Shown in pieces: positions 11,701 through 26,700 of a stretch of DNA of 64,000 nucleotides. Position numbers and translations under genes: made by a program. Under the pieces are notes generated by a model. That model worked only from the letters and a program-made list of their open reading frames with translations, was not told the origin of the DNA and ran no database searches. Every line of letters starts with the position of its first letter. The stretch's first letter is position 1. This DNA is from Apostichopus japonicus (Eukaryota; Echinodermata; Holothuroidea; Aspidochirotida; Stichopodidae). The DNA is taken from the NCBI RefSeq assembly GCF_037975245.1, contig NC_092579.1, positions 813,001-877,000 on the forward strand, given 5' to 3'.

Positions 11701-14700
11701 AGAATGTTACTAAGGGTTATTTGATGTGACACCATAGGGGTTACATACCTACAGTAATACAAATCAACCAGAATGTTACTAAGGGTTATTTGATGTGACA
11801 CCATAGGGGTTATGTACCTATAGCAATACAAATCAACCAGAATGTTACTAAGGGTTATTTGATGTGACACCATAGGGGTTATGTACCTATAGTAATACAA
11901 ATCAACCAGAATGTTACTAAGGGTTAGTTAATGTGACACCCTAGGGGTTACATACCTACAGTAATACAAATCAACCAGAATGTTACTAAGGGTTAGTTAA
12001 TGTGACACCATAGGGGTTACATACCTACAGTAATACAAATCAACCAGAATGTTACTAAGGGTTAGTTAATGTGACACCATAGGGGTTACATACCTACAGT
12101 AATACAAATCAACCAGAATGTTACTAAGGGTTATTTGATGTGACACCATAGGGGTTATGTACCTATAGTAATACAAATCAATGAGACTGTTACTAAGGGT
12201 TAGTTAATGTGACACCCTAGGGGTTACATACCTACAGTAATACAAATCAACCAGAATGTTACTAAGGGTTATTTGATGTGACACCATAGGGGTTATGTAC
12301 CTATAGTAATACAAATCAATGAGACTGTTACTAAGGGTTAGTTAATGTGACACCCTAGGGGTTACATACCTACAGTAATACAAATCAACCAGAATGTTAC
12401 TAAGGGTTATTTGATGTGACACCATAGGGGTTATGTACCTATAGTAATACAAATCAATGAGACTGTTACTAAGGGTTAGTTAATGTGACACCCTAGGGGT
12501 TACATACCTACAGTAATACAAATCAACCAGAATGTTACTAAGGGTTAGTTGATGTGACACCATAGGGGTTATGTACCTATAGCAATACAAATCAACCAGA
12601 ATGTTACTAAGGGTTATTTGATGTGACACCATAGGGGTTACATACCTACAGTAATACAAATCAACCAGAATGTTACTAAGGGTTATTTGATGTGACACCA
12701 TAGGGGTTATGTACCTATAGTAATACAAATCAACCAGAATGTTACTAAGGGTTAGTTAATGTGACACCATAGGGGTTATGTACCTATAGTAATACAAATC
12801 AACCAGAATGTTACTAAGGGTTATTTGATGTGACACCATAGGGGTTATGTACCTATAGTAATACAAATCAACCAGAATGTTACTAAGGGTTATTTGATGT
12901 GACACCATAGGGGTTATGTACCTATAGTAATACAAATCAATGAGACTGTTACTAAGGGTTAGTTAATGTGACACCCTAGGGGTTACATACCTACAGTAAT
13001 ACAAATCAACCAGAATGTTACTAAGGGTTAGTTAATGTGACACCCTAGGGGTTATGTACCTATAGTAATACAAATCAATGAGACTGTTACTAAGGGTTAG
13101 TTAATGTGACACCCTAGGGGTTACATACCTACAGTAATACAAATCAACCAGAATGTTACTAAGGGTTAGTTAATGTGACACCCAAGGGATTATATACATA
13201 TAGTTATATAAATCAACCAGACTATTTCTAAGGGTTAGTTTATGTGACACCCTAGGGGATATACACCTTTTAGAAAACCTTGTAAATCAACCAGACTGTT
13301 ACTAAGGGTTAGTTGATGTGACACCCAAGGGGTTCTGTACCTATAGTAATACAAATCAATGAGACTGTTACTAAGGGTTAGTTGGAGTGACCCATAGGGG
13401 TTATGTACCTACAGTAATAAAATTCAACCAGATTCACCTACAGCAGTACCCAGAAACCACAGAGTATTTAACATCAATCTTCTTTTAACTGTCAGTAGTA
13501 GTTGTAACTAATACCTTTGAGCATGACTATTCCTGTATGAGGTTGTCTGATAATTTGCAGACAGCCTCAACATAAAAGAGTCTGAAACATTTCTCCTTTT
13601 TGTTACATTACATGAGCCAGAGGCGAAAGAAAGGTCTGATCACAAGCATTCCGTCTGCAGATGGTGCTTCACTTACCCTTTCTCCATCCTCTGGATTTTC
13701 TCGCCATATTTCTCCATGAGCAGAGCCTGCAGGGCCTCATCAATCCTCATAGGATGTAATACCAGACAGATGGCCAATAAATTCATTATCTGATCATTCA
13801 TCTTCTTAACCTACATGGATAAAACAAAAGGACATTAGGACATTTACAAACAAAACTGGGATTTAAAATTTGACAAGTATTATTCTCACTTTGAAGGTGC
13901 CTGTGGCAGTGGAGAAGGGGAGGGGGGGGTAGGTAATAGGCCCTGGCTAGCTGTTTACCCATTTATTGAGAACATCTTTAAATGTCAAATCAAGATAGTA
14001 AATGAAAGGTTGTAGCTTTTCACTTATCATACCTACTCTTTTGTCACAGGTTTGAGATTGTACAAAGAAATGAGTTTTTCACTTCTACACTTATTTTTAT
14101 AATCAAACATTCCTGATTTTTTAGGAGGTTGCAGCCTGTAACTCCAAACTTTATCACTTAGAATATGATGAACCTAACCACATCAAATTTAGTATGTTCC
14201 CGACGTGGAGACCATACATTGGTTCTACTCCAAAATAAATCATTAAAATTTGATGAAAACACACCAATTTGGTATGATCCAGAAGTGGAGAACTTTGGTT
14301 CTACTTCAAACTTAATCACTTAAAATATGATGACACTAACCACATCAATTTGGTATGATCCAGAAGTGGAGAACTTTGGTTCTACTTCAAACTTAATCAA
14401 TTAAAATATGATGAAACTAACCACATCGATTTGGTATGATCCAGAGGTGGAGACCATGTAGTTGGTTCTCTGTATATACAAGAGAATGCTGGTAAAGCTT
14501 CGGATAGCATCTTTATATCGACGCATCATCATGTAAGCAAATCCCACATAGTAGTAGGTGGTAACCTGACAGGTGGGTACCTGTGTGTAACTGGTCTGTG
14601 TAGAAGGAATAAATACAAGTGAAAAATATATTGATAACAGGTGGAAAATTACCTTTCTCTGTTGACATAACTAATTTGTGTATAGTCATTGCAATTATAA

Positions 14701-17700
14701 TGCATGCCAAACGTAACTGGAAGTCAAACTTTGAAGGACAAGCTAACTTAAACTGTGACCTAAAACACTGTGCTCATAGACCATATATGGAAATTGTTGT
14801 ACTCACTACGTTACATCCATACACCAGTGCACAGCTCATCCACATTTTATGTTTACAATATGTTTTATTAACGTCCCATGACCTCAAATGACCTTTGACC
14901 TCATACCAAGTATTAAATGAACCCATCATGTACTTTGGACTTAACAAGAACAAGGCATTGCATTCAATTGCACACAAGAAGACACACACATGTGCCATTG
15001 CCATTAGAACTAATGTGATTCATGACTTAACCCACCCTGACTAGTCAGTAGTATCAGACAGCCATGTCCAGGGGCATCAACAGTGGGTGACCTAAAATTG
15101 GTTTCATTATGTATCAGAGATGCACTTATATCTTGGCTGTAAACTGAGTTACATGCATAATCAATCAAGCATATCACTATGATATTGACATATATGCTGA
15201 AAGTAACTACCACTGGGATGAGGGAAAGAGTTTGTCACACTTAGCAGATCATCTCACTGACAAATTGATAAGCGATTATTAATCAAAAAGCCGTTGCTTG
15301 ACTTCTGATTAAAAAACATACATTTGGCAGTGGGAGAAGTCAACTACTAGAATAGGTCAGTGATGACTGCTGGAGAGAAGTAACAAGGATGGAATTAATC
15401 AGAGAAATTAATCATTTAGCATGTCTTCCCTTGACTTCAAATGGCAATCGAACTCATAAGTGTCTATAACTTCATCCCCATGGTTGTATCAGTGATAAAC
15501 TTGAGGAACAAGAGCAAGATCTAAATCATTATCCAAACATTAATTCAAACTTATATAACATATAAATACCATCAAAGTTTCAACTTGGCTCTGTTTGCCC
15601 AATTCCAAAAAGACTTTGAGCTTTCCTTGCATTTGACTATACATTGGCAGTGCTCAGTACTACGCAATGTATTGCTATTCTTGGAGAAGTGTTCACATGA
15701 TGAGACCTTGTCTACCCTTATTCAACAGTATGTAATTGTACTTACCTGCTTATCAAGTTCAATGTACTCCAGCACTTTTATTGCTTGGAAGTAATCACCG
15801 AGCAAGGAGTGCAGACGAAGAAGGCCAATCAGACTGAAATATCCAAGCATCTTATAGAGGGGATGTCTGCCAAAATCACCTCCCAGTATGTCAGGGTCAT
15901 CTTAAGTAACAAAGGCAATCAAATCTTATGATTAATATTTGACAGCATAGGGGATAACAGTGGGTCAGATTACCGTTTATCAATGGATGCCATGTTCATC
16001 AATGGAAGGCTACAAAGCTGCTTCTCAGTAAGAAAGAATGACATCACAGCAGTCATAGGTTTCTTTGGGTGAATTCAATTTTAATTTACCAGATTCCATA
16101 TCTCTGAGAATCTAGCAGTCAAACATCTACCCTACATTTATGGATTAGGAAAGAACATGACACATTGGGTAGCATTGTGTAAAGCAGTACCCTTACTACC
16201 CTATAAGCTATTTCATTTACCACACCCACTAATACATTTGCAGCTTACAGACTTCTCATGACTCTAGCAGTCTGTGAACCTAGCAGTCTGTGAACCTAGC
16301 AGTCTGTGAACCTAGCAGTCTAGCATCTACCCTTCATTGCCCATATCAATAGATTCATGAAGGGGTCAGTTAATTATCACTCCTGTTTTAGAAGCAACAT
16401 TCCATCATTGCATATACCTTTATTATCGTTGCGCATGTGAAGCTCCGTACTAAACAGTGCACTACAATCTGAAGATCACCATAGTGACCTCAGTCACTGA
16501 CCTGAGTGCTGGTCCAGGTCATTGCAGTGTTTAAACTGCAGAGCTGGGAACCAAAGAAACCCTCTTTGAGGTACACCATACATATTTGCGATATACATAG
16601 AAGCTTACCTCCTTTGCCATACATCTCCAGCTGAGCATTAATGTTACTCTTGTCTACTAGCGAGTGTAGAACATTCAAGACACTGTGAACGTTCCAGACC
16701 TACAAACAGAAGAAAAGGCATTCAATTACAAAAAGGATTTCTCACTAAACTGAACTGAAAAGACGATTTTCCCCCTTCAGGAAACTAACCTAAATTCAAT
16801 CTCTTTCAAAGAGTATCTTTTTCCATTTTCCAGAACACAATCCAACATTGGCCTATTGAAGTACATTAAAGTAAATTGAATGAACAAATTACCTGAATGG
16901 AATATTCCCAGAAGACTTGAAGAAATTATGAACATGCAAGGATAACCCATTTCTATTACTAGGCTTCTCCTCAACATTATGTTAGGCTTATGTCTTACTT
17001 CCTCGAGGCTCTACTTAACAAATCAAATTGCTGATTGATGCATTATTACTAAGACATCCATCATGTTTTGTACTTTCTTTACCAAACAAGAAATCAAATC
17101 AATTAAGGAAGAAAATCACATTTACATATTGTTTGAGGACATGAGGATATTGCAACAGCAAACTCATTTCAAATCCAAAGGAAAGTGCAGTCCAACTAGT
17201 TCCGGTAGAGGGCAGCAATTAAAAAGTAAATCTTCACATTCATAAGTCAGTTGAAAGGAAACAAAACCACAAGCCATGATATTTAACTTGGGTGATGCTA
17301 TATCGCTGTCCTTGCTATGATATCATCATGCCATTATGGCAGATTGACTTACTGCACTGTGTTCTGATTTTCTTGTTTTATCACCTTATTTTGTGGCATG
17401 GGTAAATTACTTGTCCTTAAGATGGCACCCTCTCTTCTCATCAACTTGATTATCTTTGATTATATCTTGATTATATCTTCATATATCTTGATGATATATT
17501 GGTAATTCTCACACTGACTTGGTCATTCTGTACTGTCACTGATTAATCATCATCATCATCATTGCATCATGTAATTATTAAATGTTCATGGATTACCTTT
17601 TTAGCTTGCTGACCCAATTTAACATTTGGATTAAGTGTTGACTTAATTTCTAGTCTATTCTTACCTTGGAGAGCACTTTGATTTAGCTGACTTGTTGACA

Positions 17701-20700
17701 AATTTCATTTAGATGTTACTTTTCTTGCAGCAAAGACTGCCCATGGTTTTAGGCACATCTACAATGGTACTGTGTTATTACTGTCAACCCCAACGTCATC
17801 CCATCTTCTTGTTTTAATTAGTTTTGTTTTACTGATTGACCAGGAGGTAAAAATGCCATCTGCATTTCAACATGAGAATCTTACTAAGGATCAGTAGCTA
17901 GTATATCACACCTTCAAACTGTCTCTGCCAACTCGACACTGGAAACTAAAGTTACCTAAAGATTATCAAATAAAACTGTGGCCTCTCATATCAAATGCTT
18001 TCAAGAAGGCTGCTTATTTCTTATTTAATATGGCTTTTTTCTTATTAGTTTGCTGCCTATATATTCTTCTTTTATCAACCCTCTTCAGTCTCCAGAAGCT
18101 GTCAGGCATACACTTGACACTTTGCTTACCTTGGGATTCTGACGCAGAAATAAAAGCTCCTCATTGGTTTTGTTGGTGATCTTTGATCTGTACTTGCAAA
18201 AATCTTGAAACTTGATAAACATGGAAAGAGAGACATTAACATTGACACTAGATAAGATGACCAAGACTTAAAGAATAGAGAGACATTAGATGCTGCTTGA
18301 CCATTAAAATAGACAAAGTGAATGTTCACAATGATTTGATTATCTCCATCTACTGATGGCCATGGATGGGGACTTCCAAAGGCCGTACATGACCGTAAAC
18401 TGCCACAGTAACTAGTGCTATAAAACCATGCATATTATTCTCATTGGGTAGAGGATGTACTTAACATCTGAAACTACCACTAGTGCTATAAATCTAAGTG
18501 TACTTTACATCTGACACTACCACTAGTGCTATAAATCTAAGTGTATTTTACATCTGAAACTACCACTAGTGCTATAAAACAACACATATTATTCTCATTG
18601 GGTAGAGGGTGTACTTTACATCTGACACTACCACTAGTGCTATAAAACCATGCATATTATTCTCATTGGGTAGAGGATGTACTTAACATCTGAAACTACC
18701 ACTAGTGCTATAAATCTAAGTGTACTTTACATCTGAAACTACCACTAGCGCTATAAAATGACGCATATTATTCTCATTGGGTAGAGGGTGTACTTTACAT
18801 CTGACACTACCACTAGTGCTATAAAACCATACATGTTATTCTCATTGGGTAGAGGATGTACTTTACATCTGAAACAACCACTAGTGCTATAAAACGAAGC
18901 ATATTATTCTCATTGGGTAGAGGATGTACTTAACATCGTAAACTACCACTAGTGCTATAAAACCATGCATATTATTCTCATTGGGTAGAGCATGTACTTT
19001 ACATCTGAAACTACCACTAGTGTTATAAATCTAAGTGAATTGCATGTATTAACACAATCAATATGAGGTGACAATGCTATTTTATTTAATTAAGTAATTC
19101 CGAAAGTAGATTAAAGTTAGAAGCCAAAGCTATGACTTTACATAGCTGTTAACACCTCTCGATGTGTAAAGAGACTGGCCTAAGCTAGGCCCCACTATGG
19201 CAATCACCTATACATGACGATACCCTAACATGAGGCCTACACCATTCACTGACCATGTCAATCACTTCTTCTTTGATTATTTAGTTCCCTAGTAGGTAAT
19301 CTATGGCTAAGAGATACAATGAGTGATCCTTGCAGTAATTATCCAGTTACACTGAGAAGTTTACAGATCTGTATATCATCTAACCTGATAAATAAATTCA
19401 TCAATTATATCCCAGAGCCACTGGTCTGGAAGCTGCAAACCCACTGGACTCTCTGAACCTGTCAATAAATATAAGTCAAGGGTGACTGTGAGAATCTAAC
19501 ATTAATAAGTGAAAGCTTATCTAAAACTTAAAACAGTAATGGATCTACTGTACCAAGCAGTAGATGCAACTTATAGGAATAGAGAGCATTGTGAGTTATG
19601 CACTGGCTATTACTGCTATGTGCCAGCCTGACGGTACACATACTGTATGAAAGAATTCATATCTTGCCACCACATGTATGGCAGAGAACAGCTGAGTACA
19701 GGGAAGAGAGCAGTACCTGAATTAGGAGCAAAATGTTACCCTGATAGTACTACAGACCATGAAGAAGTGTTTCCTTCATGCTGACCCACTGGATACAGGA
19801 ATGGGTAGAGGTGATACAGTGTTTGATAAGCAGATACTACAGTATATTGATTATGCAAAACATTGTGACATGAGCTGAAGAATTCCTTCATTGTTTGCTC
19901 CACCAAGCTAAAGGTTGAAAGATGTAGTTTATTGGTATCTTCAAAAAGTATAAAATTGGCATAGCCGAGCCCTAGATTCTTCACTACTTTTGTTTCTTGT
20001 CCATTTACAGAATGTATTTGGAAACACTGATGCTGCAACAATGCTCAAGGTTTCAATACCCAAACTCCTACTTTGCTTCAGTAGCAGGATGTTTTAATGT
20101 ACACATGAACACATCAGCAAGGAGACACCTCCATATCCTGGTAGAAATATTGTCTGCTATTTGGTGGAACTTTGAGGCTTTGGTTCTTGTTCCAAAGAAA
20201 CTGAAACGTTCAGGTTGATAGATGCTAAGGCCACTAACTCATAACCTAAAGCATTACAAGTAATGTTTAAACTTCAAAGATACAATTGACCTACTATAAG
20301 CCCATTTAATCTCATGACCTGCACAATAGCGATTAATGGATATATATATCTGTACAAAGTGATAACTTCTAGAACCATGAGATGAACAATCTTCCAGGTC
20401 TCTTAAAGGCTTCCGTATGCAAAGAATTTCACTCTACCTGCTGAAATACTCTATTAAACTTACTCAGAATGTAGTTAAAGAAGTTACAGTAGTTGTAGTA
20501 AGATTAAACTTACTCAGAATGTAGTTAAAGAAGTTACAGTAGTTGTAGTAAGATTAAACTTACTCAGAATGTAGTTAAAGAAGTTACAGTAGTTGTAGTA
20601 AGATTAAACTTACTCAGAATGTAGTTAAAGAAGTTACAGTAGTTGTAGTAAGATTAAACTTACTCAGAATGTAGTTAAAGAAGTTACAGTAGTTGTAGTA

Positions 20701-23700
20701 AGATTAAACTTATTCAGAATGTAGTTAAAGAAGTTACAGTAGTTGTAGTAAGATTAAACTTACTCAGAAGGTAGTTAAAGAAGTTACAGTAGTTGTAGTA
20801 AGATTAAACTTACTCAGAATGTAGTTAAAGAAGTTACAGTAGTTGTAGTAAGATTCAAACCGCTGCTCTTGGGAAGGGCCAGACTAAACAAAATAAGAGA
20901 ATAGATTAATTATTTGAAAGGTATTATACCTGCTTCTAACCAGACGCCACAGAAACGTCATCACCCATTGTAAGAAACAAAAATGGCTTAACACAAAAGA
21001 CAGTAAACAAGTTTTATAAACCATGAAAATATGCTTTTCACTTGTGGCTTTAATTCCAAAAACTTTACTTCCAATATCAGGCTAATAAAGATAACTGCAT
21101 TCATTCTTACGTGGTACTACTACAGGCTACTAGATACACTCATTTATGTAATCAAGCTATGGACTAGTTTTTAATTTTTTTTTTTATATTTTAGATAGGA
21201 CATAGTTTCATACCATTGCTTCTGTAAATAACCATCTATTTCACTCCATGTTGCCATTGGTTATTTATTAATGAAATGTAAAACTGTTGTGGAAGAATAT
21301 CTAAAAGTTGTTATTTTTAAAAATTAAAGGGAATAACTATGTCTGTTGGGTCAGATGTTACTTTATTTATCTTGGAAAGACCTACTGACTTTGTAGTCAA
21401 CATGTTGGGACACAAACACAAGAAATACATTTGTGTAGAGAAGCATTGTGATGCAAACACTTACCTGTGTCCTGGCAATGATGTGTCTGTAAAACAATTC
21501 CTTGTATAAAATCAGAAACACTTGATCTGAAAAAGATAAAGAAACAGAAAACTGACCAAATTTTATGTTGTTATTGTTAGTTGTAGCATTGCAGAAGTGG
21601 CTACAATGCTGACACAATGTTAAAAGGATTGTCTGGTGGCCCAAAGAAGTTACCTTAAAAAATGATAAATAATTTTCCAGACATGTTGTCAAAGTATGAG
21701 AACGCTACTGTTGCATTTGACAGAGAAACGATATTTTAATCATTAAGGATAGACATTTCAAATATGATTTGAACAGTACAGAAGGTGACATTAGCTATGC
21801 TAATGCAGATTGCGACATAACCCACCCGCCGTACAGTACCTATACGGTAATCACAACAAAAACCGCGTTTGTATGTACAGATAAATTTCTTCCTTAATTT
21901 CCGGTGAAATTTCTTAGAAATTAGATATGTTTTCAAAAACTCCTTAAGCCGCCATGTAGTAGATCGGTGGTTTCGTGGTCTTTGTGTAACACAAGGTAAA
22001 TGTTAACAGCAGACTCTTCATTGTTTAGGCTATACATCGTGCTATCCAGCTCCAACACGAAGAATGTTCGCATACAGGCTATTCTATAACGTTGACAATC
22101 GGACAGTTCTGCGAAGCCTAAGCTTCTCAGTGCTACATTCTGCTCTGACAACGATTCCGATAAATTTCTTCCATAATTTCCGGTGAAATTTCTTATGAAT
22201 TAGATATGATTTAAAAAACTCCTTAAGCCGCCATATGTGTAGTAGATCGGTGGTTTCGTGGTCTTTGTGTAACACAAGATAAGTTTTAACAGCAGACTCT
22301 TCGTTGTTTATACATCGCGCTATCCAGCTTCCAGAGCGAAGAATGTTCGCATGTGTAAGCTACTCTAACGTTTACAATCAGACAGTTCTGCGAAGCCGAA
22401 GCTTCTCGGTGCTACATTCTGCTCTAACATCGATTCTGCCAAGTTTCATCTTTCGGTGTTACGAATACTTCTCAAGTTTCTTTTTACTGTTAATTTGATC
22501 TGTGAATTTTATTTCAGCGATTTCGAAGAACAGTTTATGAACTGTGGTTTAGGTGTGAGTGTACTATGTGCAACGCTATACAAGTACACCAACTGGACAT
22601 CGTAGGATATACGTTCGCGAGTATGTACGTTATATATATTAGGCAATCCAATGTTGCTTACACGTGAGAGTTTATTTGCTGCGGAAATGGGAGTGCTAAC
22701 TTCAAGTCGCCTGTTTTGCCTATTTGCAAGCACTACGTCAATCACCATATTGAAGCGTTCGAACAAACGGTACTTTTGGTGAGAAACTGGTGAATTTGAA
22801 AACCAGATTTCTACAAGAAGAAAACGTCAAATGGGGACAATTTTTACATGGTTAGAAAGAGAAAAATAATAACTACAAGGACAATGTATCAAAATCTTCC
22901 ACCAGACAATTCCTTTAAATCTTTAAGAGCATTGCCGAGCAGACCATTTGAAATACATATCCTGCTGTAGGTGCATATAATACAGTACATCTAACACTCA
23001 CTCAGCTCTACAGAAGTTAACAAACAGTTGCTCATAAATTATGTTGGGGCAGTGGAACATTAACAGTATACAGCAAACTCGGGTCATAGGTCAGATAGGG
23101 ATCAATCTGGGATGTAGTCTACAAGTACATGAAAATGCTTTTTCCTCCACTCTAAAGAATAAATGTTGAATTGTCAAGTAGAGATCATGAAAGATGTTCA
23201 GAAATTTTAGAGTCAGAGGTCAACGTACAGAATAACAACATTTCAGGTAAAATGTTTCCCAATACTTGACTCATTCTGGCCACCTATGGACTAATACAGT
23301 GCACTCAATATTACTGTCTTTTTCATGTTTAACTGTAGAATATGGCGATGGGTGTTCACTGGGAAGAGGGTCAATGGGGGACCAGTCTTAAACATTAAAG
23401 GTTGATAGGCTAGGGAGATGGTAAGGTGCAATAGCAGAGTTGAGGCAGGTAAAAACAAGAAGTAGAGTCAATTCAAATACTGCAAATCAGATACTTATTG
23501 TGTCACAGCAGAAGTAAGCAGCATGCTTTGCAATGTGAGCAGTTTGTTACTTGGTTACGGTTTTTCCAAACCTGAAAAGGTATTACTCAAAAGGGAAACC
23601 ATGGCAACATTTTCTACCAAATGAAGGTTATGTCAGCCAGTGATTAATCAATTGAATTTGATTCTCAAATATTTGATATTGTCATATAAGTAAAAGTGGA

Positions 23701-26700
23701 CTGTTATGCAATTCCATATCAAATAACAAATCAACTGGCAAACAATGGTTTAAAGAGGTAGTAATGTACTTTGTAGTATTAATCTGAAATAAAACCATAT
23801 CTAACCACTTCCAACTATTTGGATGATATTCTCTGCATCTGGCCACGGGGAATTCTTGAAAAACCTCTCTGACAACTTGTTGAAGCTGTAAAAGAAGAAG
23901 GAAACAGCAAGTAGTAAAGTAAGACTTGTTGCTGTACTGTACAGTAGGTCTAAGTAGTAGGGCTGTAACGGTTAAACGGTTAACCGGTTAACCGACCGAG
24001 CGGCCGGATAAACGTCCGCCGTACATCGTATAAGTTTAACCGTTTTTGTAATGCCAATTACGCAGTCGCAACAGCGCGTCTTCACATCACTTTATTCCTG
24101 AAATAGACCGCAACATTTGCTTGCCGAAAATCACGTAACAATTGCAAACTTTATCACGCATCCATACAAAAGATTTTTAAGATTGGCGGTACGATAAAAG
24201 GGATTACCAAGTGGTATGTGACCGTGAAGCGCCTATTGTTACCCCGTTCGACAACGTGGCGAGTCGGCATCTAATCCTTTCAAATTTATATTGTATTTAA
24301 GCAGTAAACATGTTCTTTATTATGATGTAATTTCAGTTCAGTGTTCCCTCTAAGGTGCGGGATTCCATTCAACAGACTCAGTAATCCCACAAAGAAAACA
24401 TTTGTCAGCTGGAAATCCCCGCATCGTTTTCTTGCATTCGCGATAAGTTTACACTCAATGCACAACGTATACACTTGACTGTAAAAAAAAACTCTGAAAA
24501 TCAGTAGAGAAATAACCAATTGTGTACGAAAAGTAAGTTGGTACACCTTTCAAATTTTACGAAAGATCGAGCAAAAAACTTTCCAAAAATTCACGCGAAA
24601 CTGGCATATCGTGCTAAATGCAACTAATGTCATGTAAACAAGGCTCTAGTACACCCAATTATGAATAAAACGTAAGAACACATCTGGTGTTAAGCGGCGA
24701 AAAAGTATTTTCTAGAATTTCCAAAATTACGGAGAAAATAATATCCTACCATAGTTTAGTGTATAGCAAATAGCCTAACCACCTCGTCGGTTACGGATCT
24801 CATGTAACTACAAAACCACAACTAGCCTTGTATATTGCGAAATTTACGTTTTCTAAAAGAACATGGAAACAATATTAAGCATTTATAATCATGCCAAGTG
24901 GCCTTAAACATGTGATTACAAGGTTTATTTTCATGTATCTTGTTCATGCGGAGGAGTCAGTTGCCTGTTTTACTTAGGCTACCTACAGTAGCTGTTACGG
25001 GATCATATTTTACCTACTTTTCTTAAACGTCTAAGATAATAATTCTCATAACTTAACCGAACCTTTACTGACTGACCTTATTCATTCTAGACCATGTTCC
25101 TTGGCAACGTTCCTTGGCAACGTTCCTTGGCAACATGCCAAAAAATTGTTAACAACAGGTGTTAGACAGGGGATGAGCTCACAGTTGTTTGGCAAGGTAC
25201 CTTGGAAAATGTAGCCTACCGTAGTTGTAGTATAGTGCAAGCTATTGTTAGGCAGTCTAGGAATGGGGCTTTGCCGAACGTTGTTTCATAAAATCGCATG
25301 TTTTATAAGTTAAACTTTTTAATGATTGTAAAACAGTTAGATCTCTTTTCATTTTATAAAAAAAAGGCTACTCTTACTTGTCATTTCAAAATTTTCATCA
25401 TTTTCGGAACAATTTACATTAAAAAAGTTGTCAGTATTTTGCATCCACAGCTGCGAATATTTTATCGCCAGACGCGCCAAATTTTCCGGGCGTTAACCCC
25501 TGGACCCCCAAAGAGGTTCCACCACATGACCCCACCGGGGGACTGCCCCACGCCATTATGCTACGCGTGCTAATTGTGTTTGCTGCGCGAACTCCGGCGG
25601 GAAATCGACAGGGTGTTCGCCGAAAATTTTACAATGTTTTCCACACTTCCCCCCTACCCTCTGCCTACCCCGCCACAATGCACAAATTCAATATATCTGT
25701 GACCCATTGTTGTACTTGTAATTGCGTAGGCCTAGCCCTACTACCGTACACTTCTGTAGTAATCGCTTCCTAACAACCGACTTTCCTAACCTTGGCCTAG
25801 CTGGTGAAAGCCTTGTAGTCTAACACTCCATATGATAGCGAACTTCAATACACAATGCCAATATTAAGTAGGCCTAGTAATATTAGGCTTACAACTGCCA
25901 TACAATGCCTGCGCTATGACAGTAGGGGCTACGCAATTAACGAAGAAATATTTGCTTCAAATATCTCTGTAACAGTTACCGATGAACTGAAAGAGAGACA
26001 AAAATTTGTTTAAAACTTCATGAAAAAGCGCGATTCGTCTTTTTCAATGCAACGATCGTCAAAACTAAGCAAATACAACCAAATTCTTGACATACGCGTT
26101 ACGAAAAAACGATACTTGAAGCGCTATTTTGAGAATGTACTTCCGCATCAAAAGTGGTGGCGCTCTTTCGGAATTATAATCTGAGCTATATAACTCTGAT
26201 TTTCGGCTCTTATTTTGAGGCAACAACACGGGTTACGTTTAAACGTTAACCGTTCGGTTAATAGAAACGGTTAACCGGTTAGTGAATTAACCGGAATGAC
26301 ACAGCCCTACTAAGTAGTACTACAGTATGCACTGTTGACATTACTCTAGGACTGTGTCATCATACTGCAGACCGTACAAGTAAAGTAAGACTTGTTGCTG
26401 TACTGTACAGTAGGTCTAAGTAGTACTACAGTATGCACTGTTGACATTACTCTAGGACTGTGTCATCATACTGCATGTACAATACTGTACCATTTGATCG
26501 GGTGGAAGTTGAGAAAAGGGAAAAAAGGTGTAACATGTTCAACTCTGTGTATAGTGCCATTGCTGAGGCTGTAGTACATATTTGCCAGTTCATGTTTGTT
26601 GAAAACCTCCAAATAAGTAAGTATATCCCTGTATATGTCCAAAATTTTACATTATAAACACTTACATCCCTGACAATAACAAACATCTACAGTATTCATT

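Noticed and set aside
11652-12728. 82-codon minus-strand frames with a 23-residue repeat
   Set aside because: They follow from a 69-bp satellite unit divisible by three; neighbouring stretches of the same array are closed.
10375-13436. Interstitial telomere repeat, because each unit contains GGGTTA twice
   Set aside because: The hexamers are embedded in a 69-bp unit and are never tandem.
19736-20041. 101-codon minus-strand frame within EIF3L intron 6
   Set aside because: The exons on both sides join in phase without it, and the sequence matches no part of EIF3L or another family I recognise.
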